Part shown: one piece after another, positions 8,461 to 20,900 of the stretch
How positions within the stretch are numbered: the first letter of the stretch is position 1
How the letters are laid out: every line of letters starts with the position of its first letter
Assembly (NCBI RefSeq): GCF_003945595.2
Contig: NW_024105098.1
Location: 2,170,001-2,234,000 of the forward strand
Length of the DNA: 64,000 nt
Source: Pipra filicauda
Lineage: Eukaryota > Chordata > Aves > Passeriformes > Pipridae
Reading direction: 5' to 3'
Translations under genes and position numbers: made by a program
Notes under the pieces: model-generated
Seen by the model: the letters and a program-made list of their open reading frames with translations, nothing else
What the model was told of the DNA's origin: nothing
Database searches by the model: none

Positions 8461-11400
8461 CACTTCCTGTGATGGATAACTGAGTTCTCTGCCAGCCTTT
8501 CTGTGGGAAGGTGGGGAGAACTGGTGGACTGCTCGTGCTTTTAATGTTAACGTGATCTTATTCGTTTACTTTCTTAAGCTCAAGGGGCTGGATGTACCTC
8601 TCACAGGGAAGATGATTTATCTGGTTTAAACATGGAAGTCAGAAGCAGACTTTTCCAACAAAGTACTTTGACAAAGGATTTAAAGCCTATCTGTCACTCA
8701 GTTTTGCTTCAGTCCCTGGTTATTGGTGTATGCTCCATATGTTCAGCTGTACAGCTCTGCAAGAGTCACTATGCTTGTCTAACAAGAACTTAGAATGTAG
8801 CCCAGGCCCAAGTGAGAGGATGTCTGACTTACAAGACTGAATGATTTGATTTTATTTCTTTTGTCTTGTTTTATACTGAACTTTCAATACAAAGTAGCAC
8901 ACAAAATAGCTCTATGAATTACATTTGGAAATAGAATTCCCAGGATAACGAAACAGCAATAGAAGAATGAAGATTTTTTTTTTTTCTGGTCATAGTCATG
9001 CCATAGAAAAACTTCATGGTCATAAACAAAACTGTGTATTGTCCTGAATTGCTTTTAATTAGAGTTTTGGTAGGGAACCAAGTCTCTTGATTTGGAGGAT
9101 GATGGTTTTATGGGGACCATGGCAAAGTGCATCTCTGTTCTTAGAACCTCATTTGTGTTCTGTTTCTTAAGACTTGAGAACAATGTCTTAAAACACAAGT
9201 AGTTGGGAAGAACAGCTCCCTAAATGTGGGCATCACCACTGTCCTGGCTCTTACTGATTACTAATTAAGGCTGTGCTGTTCATACAAGGTGATGGATGTT
9301 TTTAAGTTGCCTGAGGCAGTAACACCCACTGTGATCATCAGCCTCCCTTTTCACCTGTCACTTCTTTTCAGTAGCTGTAACTTGCTGAACTCTTAGGGCT
9401 GGATTTGGAATCTTCCAAAGCACCTTCATAACCTTCAGCTGAGAATAGAGACCCTCTTGGAAGATTTCTTTCTGCTTTTTTTTCCCCTGAATTGTTAGCA
9501 ATCAAATTACACTCCTTTGGCCTGAAAGGCTGTGAGGATAAAACTTCCTCAGTTCATGGCAGTGACAGTGTTTTCAAGCAGATGTCATTAGACTCCTTTC
9601 TGCCAGTATCTTCTGGTGTTCTGGGCTGAGCTTTTGGAGTCCAGACTTCCCCACAAGTGTGTTGCCCTTGGCAGCAGAAGTAGCTCCTGTGCTTTTCCCC
9701 CTCCAAGACACAGAGAGTGTGAAGGAGAAAGTGTCCTGACAGGAAGAAGGAACTGGACAGGGAGCAGTGAGTGCAATGGGTTGGTGAGTGTGAGTTCTGT
9801 AGCAGGGAAACACTTTGAGCTCAAGACTTCTGTCTTCAAAGCCACTTCCATGTCTGGGATCCACCCTGGTTCCTCTCCTGTCAGCAGTTCACTATGAAAA
9901 CTAAAGGTGTGTAAATATTCAAGGGCTAGAAAAGGGCAAAATTAAAGCTCCCTCAGTTCAGTTACCAGCTCCTCTGTCAGAACAGCCCCAAAGAGCTGTA
10001 CTGAGGGGTGAGGAGAACCTGCGAGTGTTTGGGGTGACCCTCAGGGTGTGTAAAGTAACTCTGAACTGTCAGATAAGGTGCTGAAGGTAGTTGAGTCTCC
10101 TTAAGGGTCCTGGGTCTGCAGTGCTGAAATCTGAATTGTGCCTTGTGATCTGAACACTATAATGGAATAAAGTATTCTAAGGATAAATTGTGTTCTGGAC
10201 TCCAAAGCCTCCCGAGGACCCTGAGCGTGGTGTGGAGCTCTCAGGTTCTCTGCACTGAGTGGAACGTGTGTCTTACGTGGAATAGACTTTTCAGTCTGAT
10301 TTCTTATGCTTTTAAAGTTGTTCTGTTGTGTCTTGTCCCACATCCCCCCCTTCTGATAAATATGTTTAGGCTCTTTAGAAAGCAGGAAACTTGTACAAGG
10401 TACAGTACTGATTTTTGAACCTTTTCAGGATTTTTTTATTAAGTGTTTCAGCATCCATTGAGCAGAGTGCAGCTGGTAAATACAGTTACCATACATTTTT
10501 TGGAGTATGAATCATCTCTGATCTCTAGAGCTACCAGTTGTCCACACCCTCTTTGCAGTTTGCAGTGTCCTCCCCTACCTTGCTCTCATCCCTTATGGAT
10601 TTTCCCTGCTGGCAAGCTCTTCTGCTGCACGAAGATTTCCATTGAAGCTCTGAGCTGTTCCGGTAAAGGCCAAATACTTCAAAAAGTATGTAAAACTCTA
10701 GGGAAGGCTGACAACTTGAAATTGGCTTTTAAGACCCAGAGCCTCTAGTCCTCTTTAGAAAGAAGCTTTAGAGTCTCTTTGAAAAGTTTTGACTTTTGAA
10801 ATTTTGGCGAGAAACCTCTGTAAAGTGTTTCTCTGTGAGACCCTTGTACTGCAGATTTTTCGATGTATGACTTTTGCACTTAATTCAAAACTGTATGTGC
10901 TGTTATTAGTGCTTGAGAAAAATGTTCACCTGTTCCATTCCAGGCCAGCACACAGGTATTTTCACTGATCTACTCAGAGGAAAACGAAAAGAGAAATAGC
11001 CTTTTTTCACAAGTGGAGTATTTTTTTAAATTAAAGCTATTAAAGTCACCTTGTGGCTGCACCCTGAAGTGTGTTTATTGAGTTCCCGTTATCCCCTGCA
11101 GTCTCTTAACAGCTGGAGAAACTCTGTGTACCTGGGAAGAGCAAAAGGTGAGACACGTGAACCTGAGCTGTGGTGTTTTTACTGGTTTTTTTTGTGTTTT
11201 TACTGTCCTGCCCCCCATTTAGTTCTGACTTGGGGTTGATATAATCCATATCCCCATACCTCAAGTCCATCCTATGGAGCTGTACAGCCACTCTGAGGGA
11301 AGCCGTGGGGTCCGGGGGGTGTTTCTGCGAAAAGCAAACTCAAAACCAAGCAAATCAAAGAGGGCGACAAAAGCAATGACAAAAAAGGGAACCCAAACCA
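8461..11400 (+). other. DBR1 3' UTR and DBR1-ARMC8 spacer
   Basis: AT-richer sequence after the DBR1 stop. Part must be 3' UTR. The end of the transcript is not fixed; the best canonical signal is AATAAA at 10166-10171, and ATTAAA also occurs at 9941 and 11030. No other gene, RNA gene or mobile element is recognised before the ARMC8 CpG island. Confidence 0.6.
10166..10171 (+). terminator. Candidate DBR1 polyadenylation signal
   Basis: AATAAA followed within about 30 bases by a U/GU-rich stretch (aaattgtgttctgg). It is the only canonical hexamer noted with a suitable downstream element between the DBR1 stop and ARMC8. It would imply a 3' UTR of about 1.7 kb. Nearer variant signals could be used instead. 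Confidence 0.35.
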
Positions 11401-11439
11401 TTTATGTGCGGCAGAGGATGGGAATGGGCGGGTTGGGCT

Positions 11440-11690
11440 CGGACTGCGCTCGGGTTCGGCTCGACTTGGGCTCGGGCCCCGCTCGGCTCCTTTCGGCTCG
11501 GCTGGGCTCTGTTCGGCTCCTTTCGGCTCGGCGGGGCTCTGTTCGGCTCTGTTCGGCTCCTTTCGGCTCGGCGGGGCTCGGGTTCGGCTCTGTTCGGCTC
11601 CTTTCGGCTCGGCGGGGCTCGGGTTCGGCTCTGTTCGGCTCCTTTCGGCTCGGCGGGGCTCGGGTTCGTCTCCGTTCGACTCCCGACGGA
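11440..11690. repeat. GGCTC-rich minisatellite upstream of ARMC8
   Basis: Tandem units containing CGGCTCCTTTCGGCTCGG recur with the ggctcc marker ending at 11490, 11520, 11560, 11601 and 11642, giving periods of 30, 40, 41 and 41 bp. The 41-bp version has added GGGTTCGGCTCTG. The shorter sub-repeat TTCGGCTC recurs throughout. The array ends about 260 bp upstream of the ARMC8 start codon. Confidence 0.92.
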
Positions 11691-11760
11691 GGCCGCGCCC
11701 TGTCCCCCCGCCGCGCGTGCGCAGAGCGCGCGCCGGCCCGCACGCGGCTGCCCGCGCGGG

Positions 11761-11770
11761 GCGCATGCGC
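11761..11770. promoter_or_regulatory. NRF1-like site, ARMC8 promoter
   Basis: GCGCATGCGC is a perfect palindromic NRF1 core, 182 bp before the start codon. A second TGCGCA occurs near 11718. This suggests NRF1-driven housekeeping expression. Motif match only. Confidence 0.5.
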
Positions 11771-11891
11771 GGAGCGGCGGCAGCGGGGGCTCGGCGGGGC
11801 CGATTCGCTGGGCCCGCCCCGTCCCCGCGGCCCCGGCCCGGCCCCGCGCCCGCCCCGACCCGCCGGACCCGCCCCGCCCGCCCGCTCCGCC

Positions 11892-11906
11892 ATGAGCGCG
11901 GCCTGA
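11892..11906 (+). promoter_or_regulatory. Four-codon upstream ORF in ARMC8 leader
   Basis: ATG AGC GCG GCC TGA (M-S-A-A-stop) in a fair initiation context (G at -3) lies in the same frame as the main ORF, with 45 nt between its stop and the ARMC8 ATG. If it lies in the transcript, it would require reinitiation or leaky scanning. Its stop also rules out an N-terminal extension of ARMC8. Confidence 0.5.
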
Positions 11907-11943
11907 GCCCGCCGCCAGCCCGCCCCAGGCGCCGCGGGCCGCT

Positions 11944-11957
11944 CCGCCAAGATGGCG
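11944..11957 (+). promoter_or_regulatory. YY1-like motif over the ARMC8 start codon
   Basis: CCGCCAAGATGGCG matches the YY1 consensus (AAGATGGCG) and contains the initiation codon itself. YY1 motifs near the transcription start of CpG-island genes are well known, and those overlapping the ATG also form strong initiation contexts (A at -3, G at +4). Confidence 0.5.
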
Positions 11958-11996
11958 TGTGTGCTGGAGGCGCCGCTCCGCATGAGCGTCCTGTCG
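11952..11996 (+). CDS. ARMC8: ARMC8 exon 1
   Basis: Residues 1-15, [15 protein letters not shown], ending at a codon boundary with donor GTGAGT. A second in-frame Met at codon 11 (11982) could serve as an alternative start. The exon lies in the CpG island. Confidence 0.93.
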
Positions 11997-14900
11997 GTGA
12001 GTGCCGGGCCCGCTGACCTTGGCCCCGGGGCCGGGCCCGCTCTGCCCGCCGGGGCCGCGCTCCTTCCCCTCAGCGCCCCGAGCCGGGGCGGGTTTGCCCC
12101 CCCCGAGCGGCCCGGGCCGGGGCTGCGGAACTGTGTCGTTACCGTGGCACGGCCCGGGCTCGGCGGCTCCCGCGGGCCGCCCGTGCCCGGGGTGCGGAGC
12201 GGGGCAGGGGCTCCCTGTGCCCGCCCGCCCTGCCCGGCCGGGCGCGGCTCTCCCCCGGGGCCGCGGGGGGCTCCGGCAGCCCCCGGCACAGCCCGAGAGG
12301 TCCCGGGCTGTGCGGCAGGAACGGTGCGGAAAGCACGGCCGGGTGCTGCTGCCCGCGCTGGGGGTCGGGGCTTTTGCTTTTTTTTCCCCCCCAAATTCGC
12401 CTGGACACGAACGCCCTTCTGCGTGCTGCGGACCTTGTAGCTAGCTGGTGGTGTGAGAGTCAGGGTATTTTAGAAACAGCTGCGGGGTCTCTGAAGTCCT
12501 AAAAACTTCTGCCTACAAATACATGGGTCAGACAGCTCAAAGCTGTTCCGAAGAATATTGTCTTTCGTTACACGATGGAAGTTTATCTGTAGGGTTTATG
12601 TGGCACAATTTAATGGTACTCCTGGAGACAAAGGAGCCCTGCTGTCTCTGGATGACTCTCCTCTGCTAGGTGAGACCAGAGGCAAGGAGCTGCTGCTGCC
12701 TCTGACATCGGTGTGGGGAAGCAGGAGCAGAGGCAGTCCCTGAGCAGACACTTGCAAAAGCAAGGAAGAGTTCTCAATTCCCTTATAGCTTCTCTCAAGG
12801 AAAACTCCTAAAGAAAAACTGGGAAAGGCTTAATAAAAAGTGAGCTGGCAAGAAGAAGAAGAGGTGAGATAATGGAAGCACAGCCTGGCACGTGTTCATG
12901 AGAACCTGCAGGGAAAATTCCCTTCCCCTTTCCCACCCTTGTTTTTTGGAACGCTTTCCATCTCCAACCTTGGATCTTCTCAAAAGGAATAGCAAATCAT
13001 TAGTGCATAAATGTGTAGCTTACAAGCATGGTCCTGTTGCTGGGAAGAGTTTGCTTTGTTTTCTGAAGCGCTGTGGGAATCCTGTGGGGAATATTGTGGA
13101 GAATATTGTCCTGCTGTCCCCACTGCAGTTGTGTGGGGCAGGCTCTGAAATGTGTAGGTATGTTACAGAAAAAAGTCTTACCAGCTTCCCTGTTTTGGAG
13201 AGGTTGTGGGTATGTGTCTTGAGCAACATCAACTGCTCCTAGAAACTTTTTCTTTCAGGAATTCATATTTATTCAGTACAGTAATTAAACATAATAAAAC
13301 TCCAGTTCGAGGCAGTGCTGATAATGCAGCTCATAAATAGCTCTCTGTTACCTTGCTCTGACACCGTGTTGTTATCTACATTAAGCACCTCATCTTCCCT
13401 AAATCACACCTGAACACAGGGTTAATCCCTGGGTGGATGTTGCCCAGCAGTAACACGTGTCACATTTAAATGTCATTCTGTAGGTTTGCTGCCTCTTGCC
13501 TGAGCGGTTTTGTGGAGCCGCTGCTGCATAAGCCATTCCTGTTCTCCTGCCTTTCTCTGAGTTGATATAAACTGTTGCCATTGCTGTTTGTTTTCTCTCT
13601 GCAGGAGGTCACAGCCAGCAGCCGCCACTATGTCGACAGATTGTTTGACCTCGACCCCCAGAAAGTCCTGCAAGGTGTCATGTAAGTCATTGGAACACCC
13701 CTGGGCTCTTGGTTGTGTGTAGGCAGGGGGTACTCGATCCCACTGGAGCTGTAGGGCAGGGGCAGGAAGCTCTTCTTGTCTTTTTTTTGAGAAATCTAGT
13801 TGGCAGATCTTAATGCCAACATGGTAGTATTGCTATAGGGATGGACACTATTGATACAGACTCTCTGTAGTGCATATGGGTCATAATGCAGCTTCCCAGT
13901 TGCCAAAAATGAGGTTTAACATTCTGTGAACGTTGACAAACTTTTTTGGATACACTTCTTCCTTTTGGCCACCTTTTGCTCCTCTTCCAGGTCTGTTGAG
14001 ATTCTTTTCTCTTCCTCCACTGCTGAGTCAGTGTATTTGCCTCTTACTCTTCCCCTGCTACCCTGCCTCAGTGTTGGCTTTTATTTTTTTAATGCTTGGC
14101 TTCTGTCTCACCATGGGAACTGCAAGCTGAAAGAAAATGCTTCCAGAGAAATTAATTTGGATGCAAATTATATTTCAGTACTTCTGTTGCATGCCAGTGG
14201 TCAGGGGCAGTGACTGAGAGAGTGAGGGAAGGACTTGTCCTGCTGCAAAGGTCTGGTTGTTTCCTTGCTGTCCCTGGGCTATGAGCTTTCCATCAGAGCC
14301 ACACAACGATGTGGCAAACGAGTCCCTGCCTGGGACTGACTTCTGGTGGTGAAACAGGACCTTTTTGGGCTTACCAGTAACTTGCTGGCTGTGCCTGTCT
14401 AGGAAAATGCCAGGAAACATCAAAGGACCGAGTGGATCAGAAAGCCAAGGATATTGGTTGTGTTGCTTAGCACAACCTGAGGCGTTTTCCAGTAGCAGAT
14501 GAAAACAGTTATTCCAAAAGGTGCCCCAGGGCAACATATCAGAATTCGTGTCCCCTTAAAATAGGTGAAAAACAAAACAGACATGAAAATGTCCTAGAAA
14601 CGTCCTTGGCTGAAATACCCCCTTAGCTGTACAAAACTTGTGATACCCTCCCATAGCTCTGTACAGGTTCTTAACTCTGCTGCAGGAGAGTCTGGTTTTG
14701 CTCCCACCCCTTGGCCTTCCTAGTCCACTCCTGCAGGGGCTGGTGGGGTGGTCCTGGGGCGAGGATGTGTCTCATCCAGTGTCCCAGTGGGGTGACTGAG
14801 CCCCTCTTTTCTCCTTGGCAGATGCTCTGAGCCCTGGCTGGCGCTCCCTCCCTGCTCTCCTTTCTTTTCAAAGGACTGGAACCCACAACCCTTGGTAATC

Positions 14901-17900
14901 CCTTCCCTATCTTTTGATGTGTTATTCATACCTTTTGAAGTTTAACTGATTTCCCAGAAACAGGAAGTTTTAGGCGGCATCTTTGTCTCAGTTAACATCT
15001 GAAATTCTTCATCTTGTCCGTGATTGTCAGTGGATTCTATGCTGAGATGCTTTTCTTGTATTTAAAGACAAGAAAATACCAATTTATTTCGTAATATCTT
15101 TTGCTGGGCAGATTTGGATGGTGAAACTGTGTTTGTGCTGCTCTGGTTGGAATCTTCATTGTGGGAGTGCGTCTTTGCTGACTCTGAGCCAGTCCTGTGT
15201 GGCAGATGTGGTGTTTCCAGGATATTGCTGGGTGGATGTGAAACACTCCAATGAAGGGAAATGTATATAAAAAATAGAATTTAGAGTAGTGTATGTATTA
15301 AACATTCCTGTCAGCCCAGGGTTCTCTTTGGGCAGAGAAATACTGCTTTTCCCTGCGTCCTTTGACTTCAGGGTGTCTGCAGAGGTGTTGAAGCTGGGAT
15401 GAACTGATGTTTGGGGTGGAGTAGAGCAGGGTTTCAGTTCTTCCAAAATGCCTCTCAGAAGCTTTATCAGCTATGCTGCATCCTTTGCAGAAAGTCTTTG
15501 TTTCCTAAGATGTGCTGGTTTCTTTTCCTGCATCCTGGCTGGAAATACTGATGACCTAGATTTTTATTTTGATTGATGGAACCGTATGAATATCAAGCAT
15601 CAGAAAATAGACTGTTGTAAGAGGCTTTGTTTCTGCAGATTGTCTTCAGTTACAATAGTCCTGTTTTTAATATGCTTGAATGAATAACTTGGGGCCTTTT
15701 TTTAATTGCATCCTTGTAATTTTAATGAAACCCAACTTCTGAATGAGCTTTGATAAAGGTAAGATGTAGCTAAATGCTTCTTGAACTTGAAAATCATGCC
15801 AATCCAGTTTTCATCTTGTAACTTGAGAAAGCTTTAATTACATATTCTGGAGGTATTTAAATGATCAGAATCTCTTCTTTTCCTCTCTTTCCCATGAATT
15901 TTCAGAGAGGTGGTGTTCAGATTCTCCTTTGTCCAGGCAGTGAAGCTTCACCTGGCTGGGAAATTTTTCCTTTTCCTCCTAATGGGAAAGCAGAACCCTG
16001 TCGTCTGGTACTGCTGCCTGTAGTTCTGTTGATCTCATTTAAAAATGCCAGGTTTCCTGCAGAACTTCTGTTCACATCACTTGTACCACGTTCAGTTGGG
16101 TGTTGATAGTGGGTAGGAAGGGGACAATTTGGAGTACCTGCCAGTAAATCCTGAGTCTGAGCTCAGGGTTTGGAACCCTGAGGTTCCTACAGGGGTGACC
16201 CCTGCCTTTTACAGCACTTGGCAGGGAACCAAAGTGTTCAGGGCCCCTCTCCATACCCACACCTGTGTGGCTGTGTGTGTACCCACCTTCTCTTGACTGT
16301 CTTTGTAGATGAGCAAGATTAATACAGTAGTTTCCTTCTGTAAATGTGAACCCTACATCGTGGCCATGCTTATGCTCGAGAGGTCTGTAGGGTTTGCTTT
16401 GTGGCTCCTGAGGTGCTCCTCTAACCCTTGTTGTACAGCTCAGATTCCCTGCAGGGAGCTCTGAGTGCACAGTGCAAGGTCAGCACTGTGTCAGGTGTGC
16501 AGCTCTCAGGGCATTGGCTGTGGGCAGGTACTGCAGGGTCTCTCTGGGCTTCCCTGAAATGTTTGCTCTTATTGGCAGAGGAGCAGAGCTCTGGAAATCT
16601 GTGGTGTTAGGAGAGCTTCATTTGCCCCAAGGTGGTTCCTGCAACATCATCCTGTGCTTTGCAGTGGGGCAGTATTTATTTATTGTTTTAGAAACAATTC
16701 TGGGTTGTGATCCTTAGGCTGCCATTTGCTTTTCACCTGATCTTAAGCTCAGGACCACATTGTTTAGATGCAAGACTGATACCTAGTTTTGCCCTCTAAT
16801 TTATTTGCTAGTTGGGGGCTTTTTTGGGAGACATTTTGTCATGCTTACACTTAGCCTGGTGCCTTCAAAGTGGCAATCTATCACTTTGTGGAGAGCTGTG
16901 CGATCCTGTCTCAAGGCTGGGTTTGAAAGGAGAATTCTTTCTGACAAATCTGGCTGCTCAAGGTCCCAACTGTTTCTCATCAGGCTGTTCCTCAGCAGTC
17001 ACAAGGTGTCATCTTATACAACTTGTAAATCATCGTCTTTGTGGTGCACTGAGAATTCCTTATGCTGCTGCTGTCCCTGTCCTTTATGGCCAGCAGGAGT
17101 TAGACAAGGATCTTCCAAACTTGTGTGAGGTTTTATTGCTCAGGATAATGAAAGAAATATCCTGTGGAAATGGCACTTGGTACTGATAAACCACCTCAGA
17201 CACTGTCTGTTCTCCATCCAGCTTGTATTATTTTTGTGTTCTTGGATTTGCCATGGCTGTTGCAGGCAGGATGGGGGTGGCAGTGTGGCAGTGTCCTGCG
17301 TTTCTCAGCTGTGGCAGTTGGAGGGAGCAGCAGTGCAGAGTTCACGTGTCTGCACGAAAACTGGGTGAAATATAAGAGGCAACTTCATGGAGTGGGAAGA
17401 GAAGAAATTCCCATCTCAGTTCTAATGGAGCAACAGGTACCCCCTTCAGACAGCTGTGAAGAGGCTCCTTCTGCTTCTTGTTCATGTCTGTTAAACAAAC
17501 CTTCTTTAACACTGCCATGAACAGCACTTGTTTCCACCCAGTGCATCCCAAACAGCTGCAGTGACACTCAGTCTGTAGGCTCTTCTGAACCCAAATTTTC
17601 TGCAGGAGCTGGGTTTTTTTGCATGTTCCCTTGGCCCTTTGGAAACAGAGCAGCCCTTAGGGGGTTGTTGGTGGTAGGCTTTGCCCCTGTACATTTTGGG
17701 TCAGTTCTGTTGTCTCCCAGACACTGCACTGCAGTAAATGCGTGTTCTGCATGGAACTTGGAGGTGTCATTGGCTAAGAACAAGTGAGGGAGTTTTTGGA
17801 AGTGTTGTTTTTGTGCAGAGTCATTCGTGTGGGGAGGCTCCTGAGTGTAGTGTTGGTGCTCTGTGAACTGCAGGAGGGGCTCCTTGTGGCTGGAGCTGGG

Positions 17901-20900
17901 AAGGGTTTCTGTGGGCTGAGAATGTGACAGAAATCTGAGCAGGTTCAGGTGGTGCTGGGAGTGTGAGTCGTGGTTTCTCCCTTCCAAGAGGTGAGCTGGG
18001 AAGGAAAGCTTTCCAAGGGTGAGAAGAGGAAATGGAGAGGCTGAAACATCATTGGGGAATTAAGCACTGCTCTGTGAAGAGGGGTTTTCCATAGAGTGGG
18101 GTTTGTAGTCAGATGGAAAGATAGTGCAGAGGGGAGAAGGGAAGCTGCACATAAATCAGTTGTGTTCCTGTCACAGAACAAGGTACTCTCTCACTTTTGT
18201 GCTTTCTTTATAATGCAGGTAAAGGTGCAAATGCACAATTGCTTCTTCTGCAAGTAAATTGCTATGTATTGTAACTCCTGGACTGATATTTAGAGGTGGG
18301 CTAAGCTTCAGGAATACCTGTGACATTGGCCCAGCAATCTCCAGCCTGCAGGGCTGTTGAATATTTCAAACCTTGCAGTTACTGCTCTGAGCCTGGGAGA
18401 GAAGCCTGATGAGGATTGATCTCTTCAGTGCTGCCTTTCACGTGGAAGCCACTTTTCTCTGCAATCCCTCTCCACACCACCCTCAGAGTGCTGATACTGT
18501 TGCTGTGATGGTTTCAGGCTGTGAGTAGGATGAGGGAGGAGAAGCAGCTTCTGTCAGACTGGCTGGTGGAAATCAGGGAGTATTGGTCACACAAGTCCTG
18601 AGGTGGGACTTAGTGACAGACTTCCAGCTGAGCACAGCTGATGCTGCAAGTTATCTCTGAGATCTTAATAAAGGGAGTCTGCCTTCCCTTTATTAATCTG
18701 TCAGACAAATGCAGAGGGGCTGCCTGCAAGGGAGGGCAGAATGGAGCAGCTGAGGGAGCAATAGTCCTTGTGCCCTTTGGGGTGTGTGGGATGTTGTTGA
18801 GGCTGAGCTCAGAGGATGAGCCTGAGGGATGTGTGCCACAGAATCAGCAGCACTGCTGAGTTTGTGATTCTTCATATTTGCAGTTTGGTTTTTTTGGTTC
18901 CAAGCTGCCAGTCCGAATTGATTGGAATCGGCACTAAAAAAGGTTGAATTTACTTACTGTCCAAAAGAAGGTTATTTTCCATTTGCAATATGGAACTTTC
19001 AGGCTGTAAAGGATTGGCAATTCTAGTAATATGCACAGGACAGAATTCTGGTTACCAGTTAATTTCTCTACCAGATATTAAGCTGATTTCAGTATGTATG
19101 GTGTATTGCAGGTGCTGGGCTGATAATTTAAATGTGTTGAGATTTTTTTCTTTGGGAACTGTCAAGTAGCAGGAAGGCTAGCTGGGAAAATTACTTGTTA
19201 AAACATACTTCAAACATACATTGTCTGAAATGTTCAGAAACTACAGAGTGAGGGAGTTGATTTGGATATAGATATTATGGGCTTTCTGTCCTAGTGAGCA
19301 CTTAGTAACCCCATTTGGAAAATGAGACTAAAGCGTGTGGAGGCCAGTGCATCATCTTAGCTTATTTGGAGCTAAAAATCAGAGACTTTGCTTTGTGTCA
19401 GGGAGACTTTAGGTTATTATAATCTAATGGGTCATAGCTGTGTCAGATCAGCAGGGTTTGGGGATCCTGCAGGGAGTGCTGGCCCAAGGTGCAGAGAGCA
19501 GTGTCAGACACCATTCCAAGCTCACATCCAGAGCAGCCAAGCAGGTGCTGCAGGGCCATTTTAAGGTATTTTCCTGTACTGAATGAAACTTTATAGTTCT
19601 CCACGTGGATGACTTGTGGTGGACAACATTCTGTAGATAATGAGTGGTGGGCTTAAAATGGGACAATGGACAAAAGTAACTTCCAATAAAGGGACAGTGC
19701 TATAAAAATGTGTATTACAGAGTGATTAGTGAAATTCATTTAATCTTTACTTCAGCTGTGGGAGATACTAGTGCTGAAGGCAGTACCATCCTGGGAAGGG
19801 AAATATCCTTGAAGGGAGGGAGACAGTAAGAAAAAAAAGTAACACAGTTACTTGTATTTGGTGGTTTGGGTCATTCATCTGAGGCAGCAGTGGTGGAGGA
19901 TGTTCTTTTCATGTGGCTGTTTGGGGAGAGCTGTGAAGGAAGTGTTTCCCTGCTCTGGTGTCACAGAGCAGGGCATTTTCTGAGAGTGAGAGTTTCTGAG
20001 TTCTGCTGAACTGCAGTTGTTTTCCCCTCACCTCTTTGGGGATAATTCTTCACTCTTAGGACCTAGTTTGATTAAATAGCAGAGATTGAAATGCTGATAA
20101 TACAGAGCTCTAGCTACGGTTGGTGTGGTTTTGTTGGTTTGGGATGTGTTTTAGTGTATAAAGGTTACATAATAAAAGCTGGCTAAACTCCCATCCTCCA
20201 CTAAAAGCAGTTTAACTTTGAGCTACATTGTTCTTAAGACTGAGTTTTCTATCCAGTAGCGGTCTCATGCAACTTGTAGCACAGTTTCCAGACTCAGTGC
20301 AAAGGATGAGGTGATAAAACATGCTTGGGAGAGGTGGGAAAAGCAGCCTCTCCCTCTTGTCAGTGAATATAGACTGGGAAGGAGCTTGAGTTGAAGCTGA
20401 AGCCAAAGACATGAAGAGCTTCAGTTGTTAAGCTTGATCAGAAGGGCAGCAGGTGAACTGAGTGATGTGAGCTCTCCCAGGGTTTGATAGGAGAGGGGTC
20501 TGCAGTGTGTCACACACGTGGGAACTGGGATAAATCCAGGGCAGGAGTGAGCTGTGAGTATCTCTAACGACGGGTATGGATCACTGAAACACACCCCTTT
20601 CTATTTGGTAGACTTTCCTTGGCAAGAGAACTTATGACCAGGTAAGTTGCCTCTCCAAAGAGGACACCTCAGATAGTTCTGTGACTGTGATATGGAGGAG
20701 TTGGACTAAATGATCACTTTTAGCATTATGTATGTTAAACTCCACTGCTCTGCAGTGCCAGGTGCTCTGTCTACAGCATTTTGATTTTCTGCACTGAGAC
20801 TCCAGAACTGAGAAAAACCATGGATTGAGGTTTTTTTTTTGTTTAAATATTGAATTTGTTTAGTTTGCACTGTCTGTTAATCGTGTCACAGTTAAAGTGT

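Larger units (their letters stand above)
11400..12360. promoter_or_regulatory. CpG island / ARMC8 promoter region
   Basis: Extremely GC- and CpG-rich sequence spanning a minisatellite, the ARMC8 start codon and the first part of intron 1. It is TATA-less. Edges are judged by eye. Stop-poor composition creates long spurious open frames on both strands. Confidence 0.7.

Noticed and set aside
11274..11906. 210-codon plus-strand open frame ending at the uORF
   Set aside because: It is the same minisatellite translated on the other strand. Only its last four codons (the uORF) have an initiation context worth keeping.
11402..12394. 330-codon minus-strand open frame over the ARMC8 CpG island (EPKGAEQSRTEP-like repeats)
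   Set aside because: It is produced by the stop-poor GC-rich minisatellite and CpG island. Its composition mirrors the repeat unit, it resembles no family, and it opposes the well-supported ARMC8 exon 1.
20695..20730. Possible CR1 3' fragment (ggagttggactaaatgatcac)
   Set aside because: Only about 20 bp resemble the CR1 ttggactagatgatc segment. Without flanking CR1 sequence this is too short to call.
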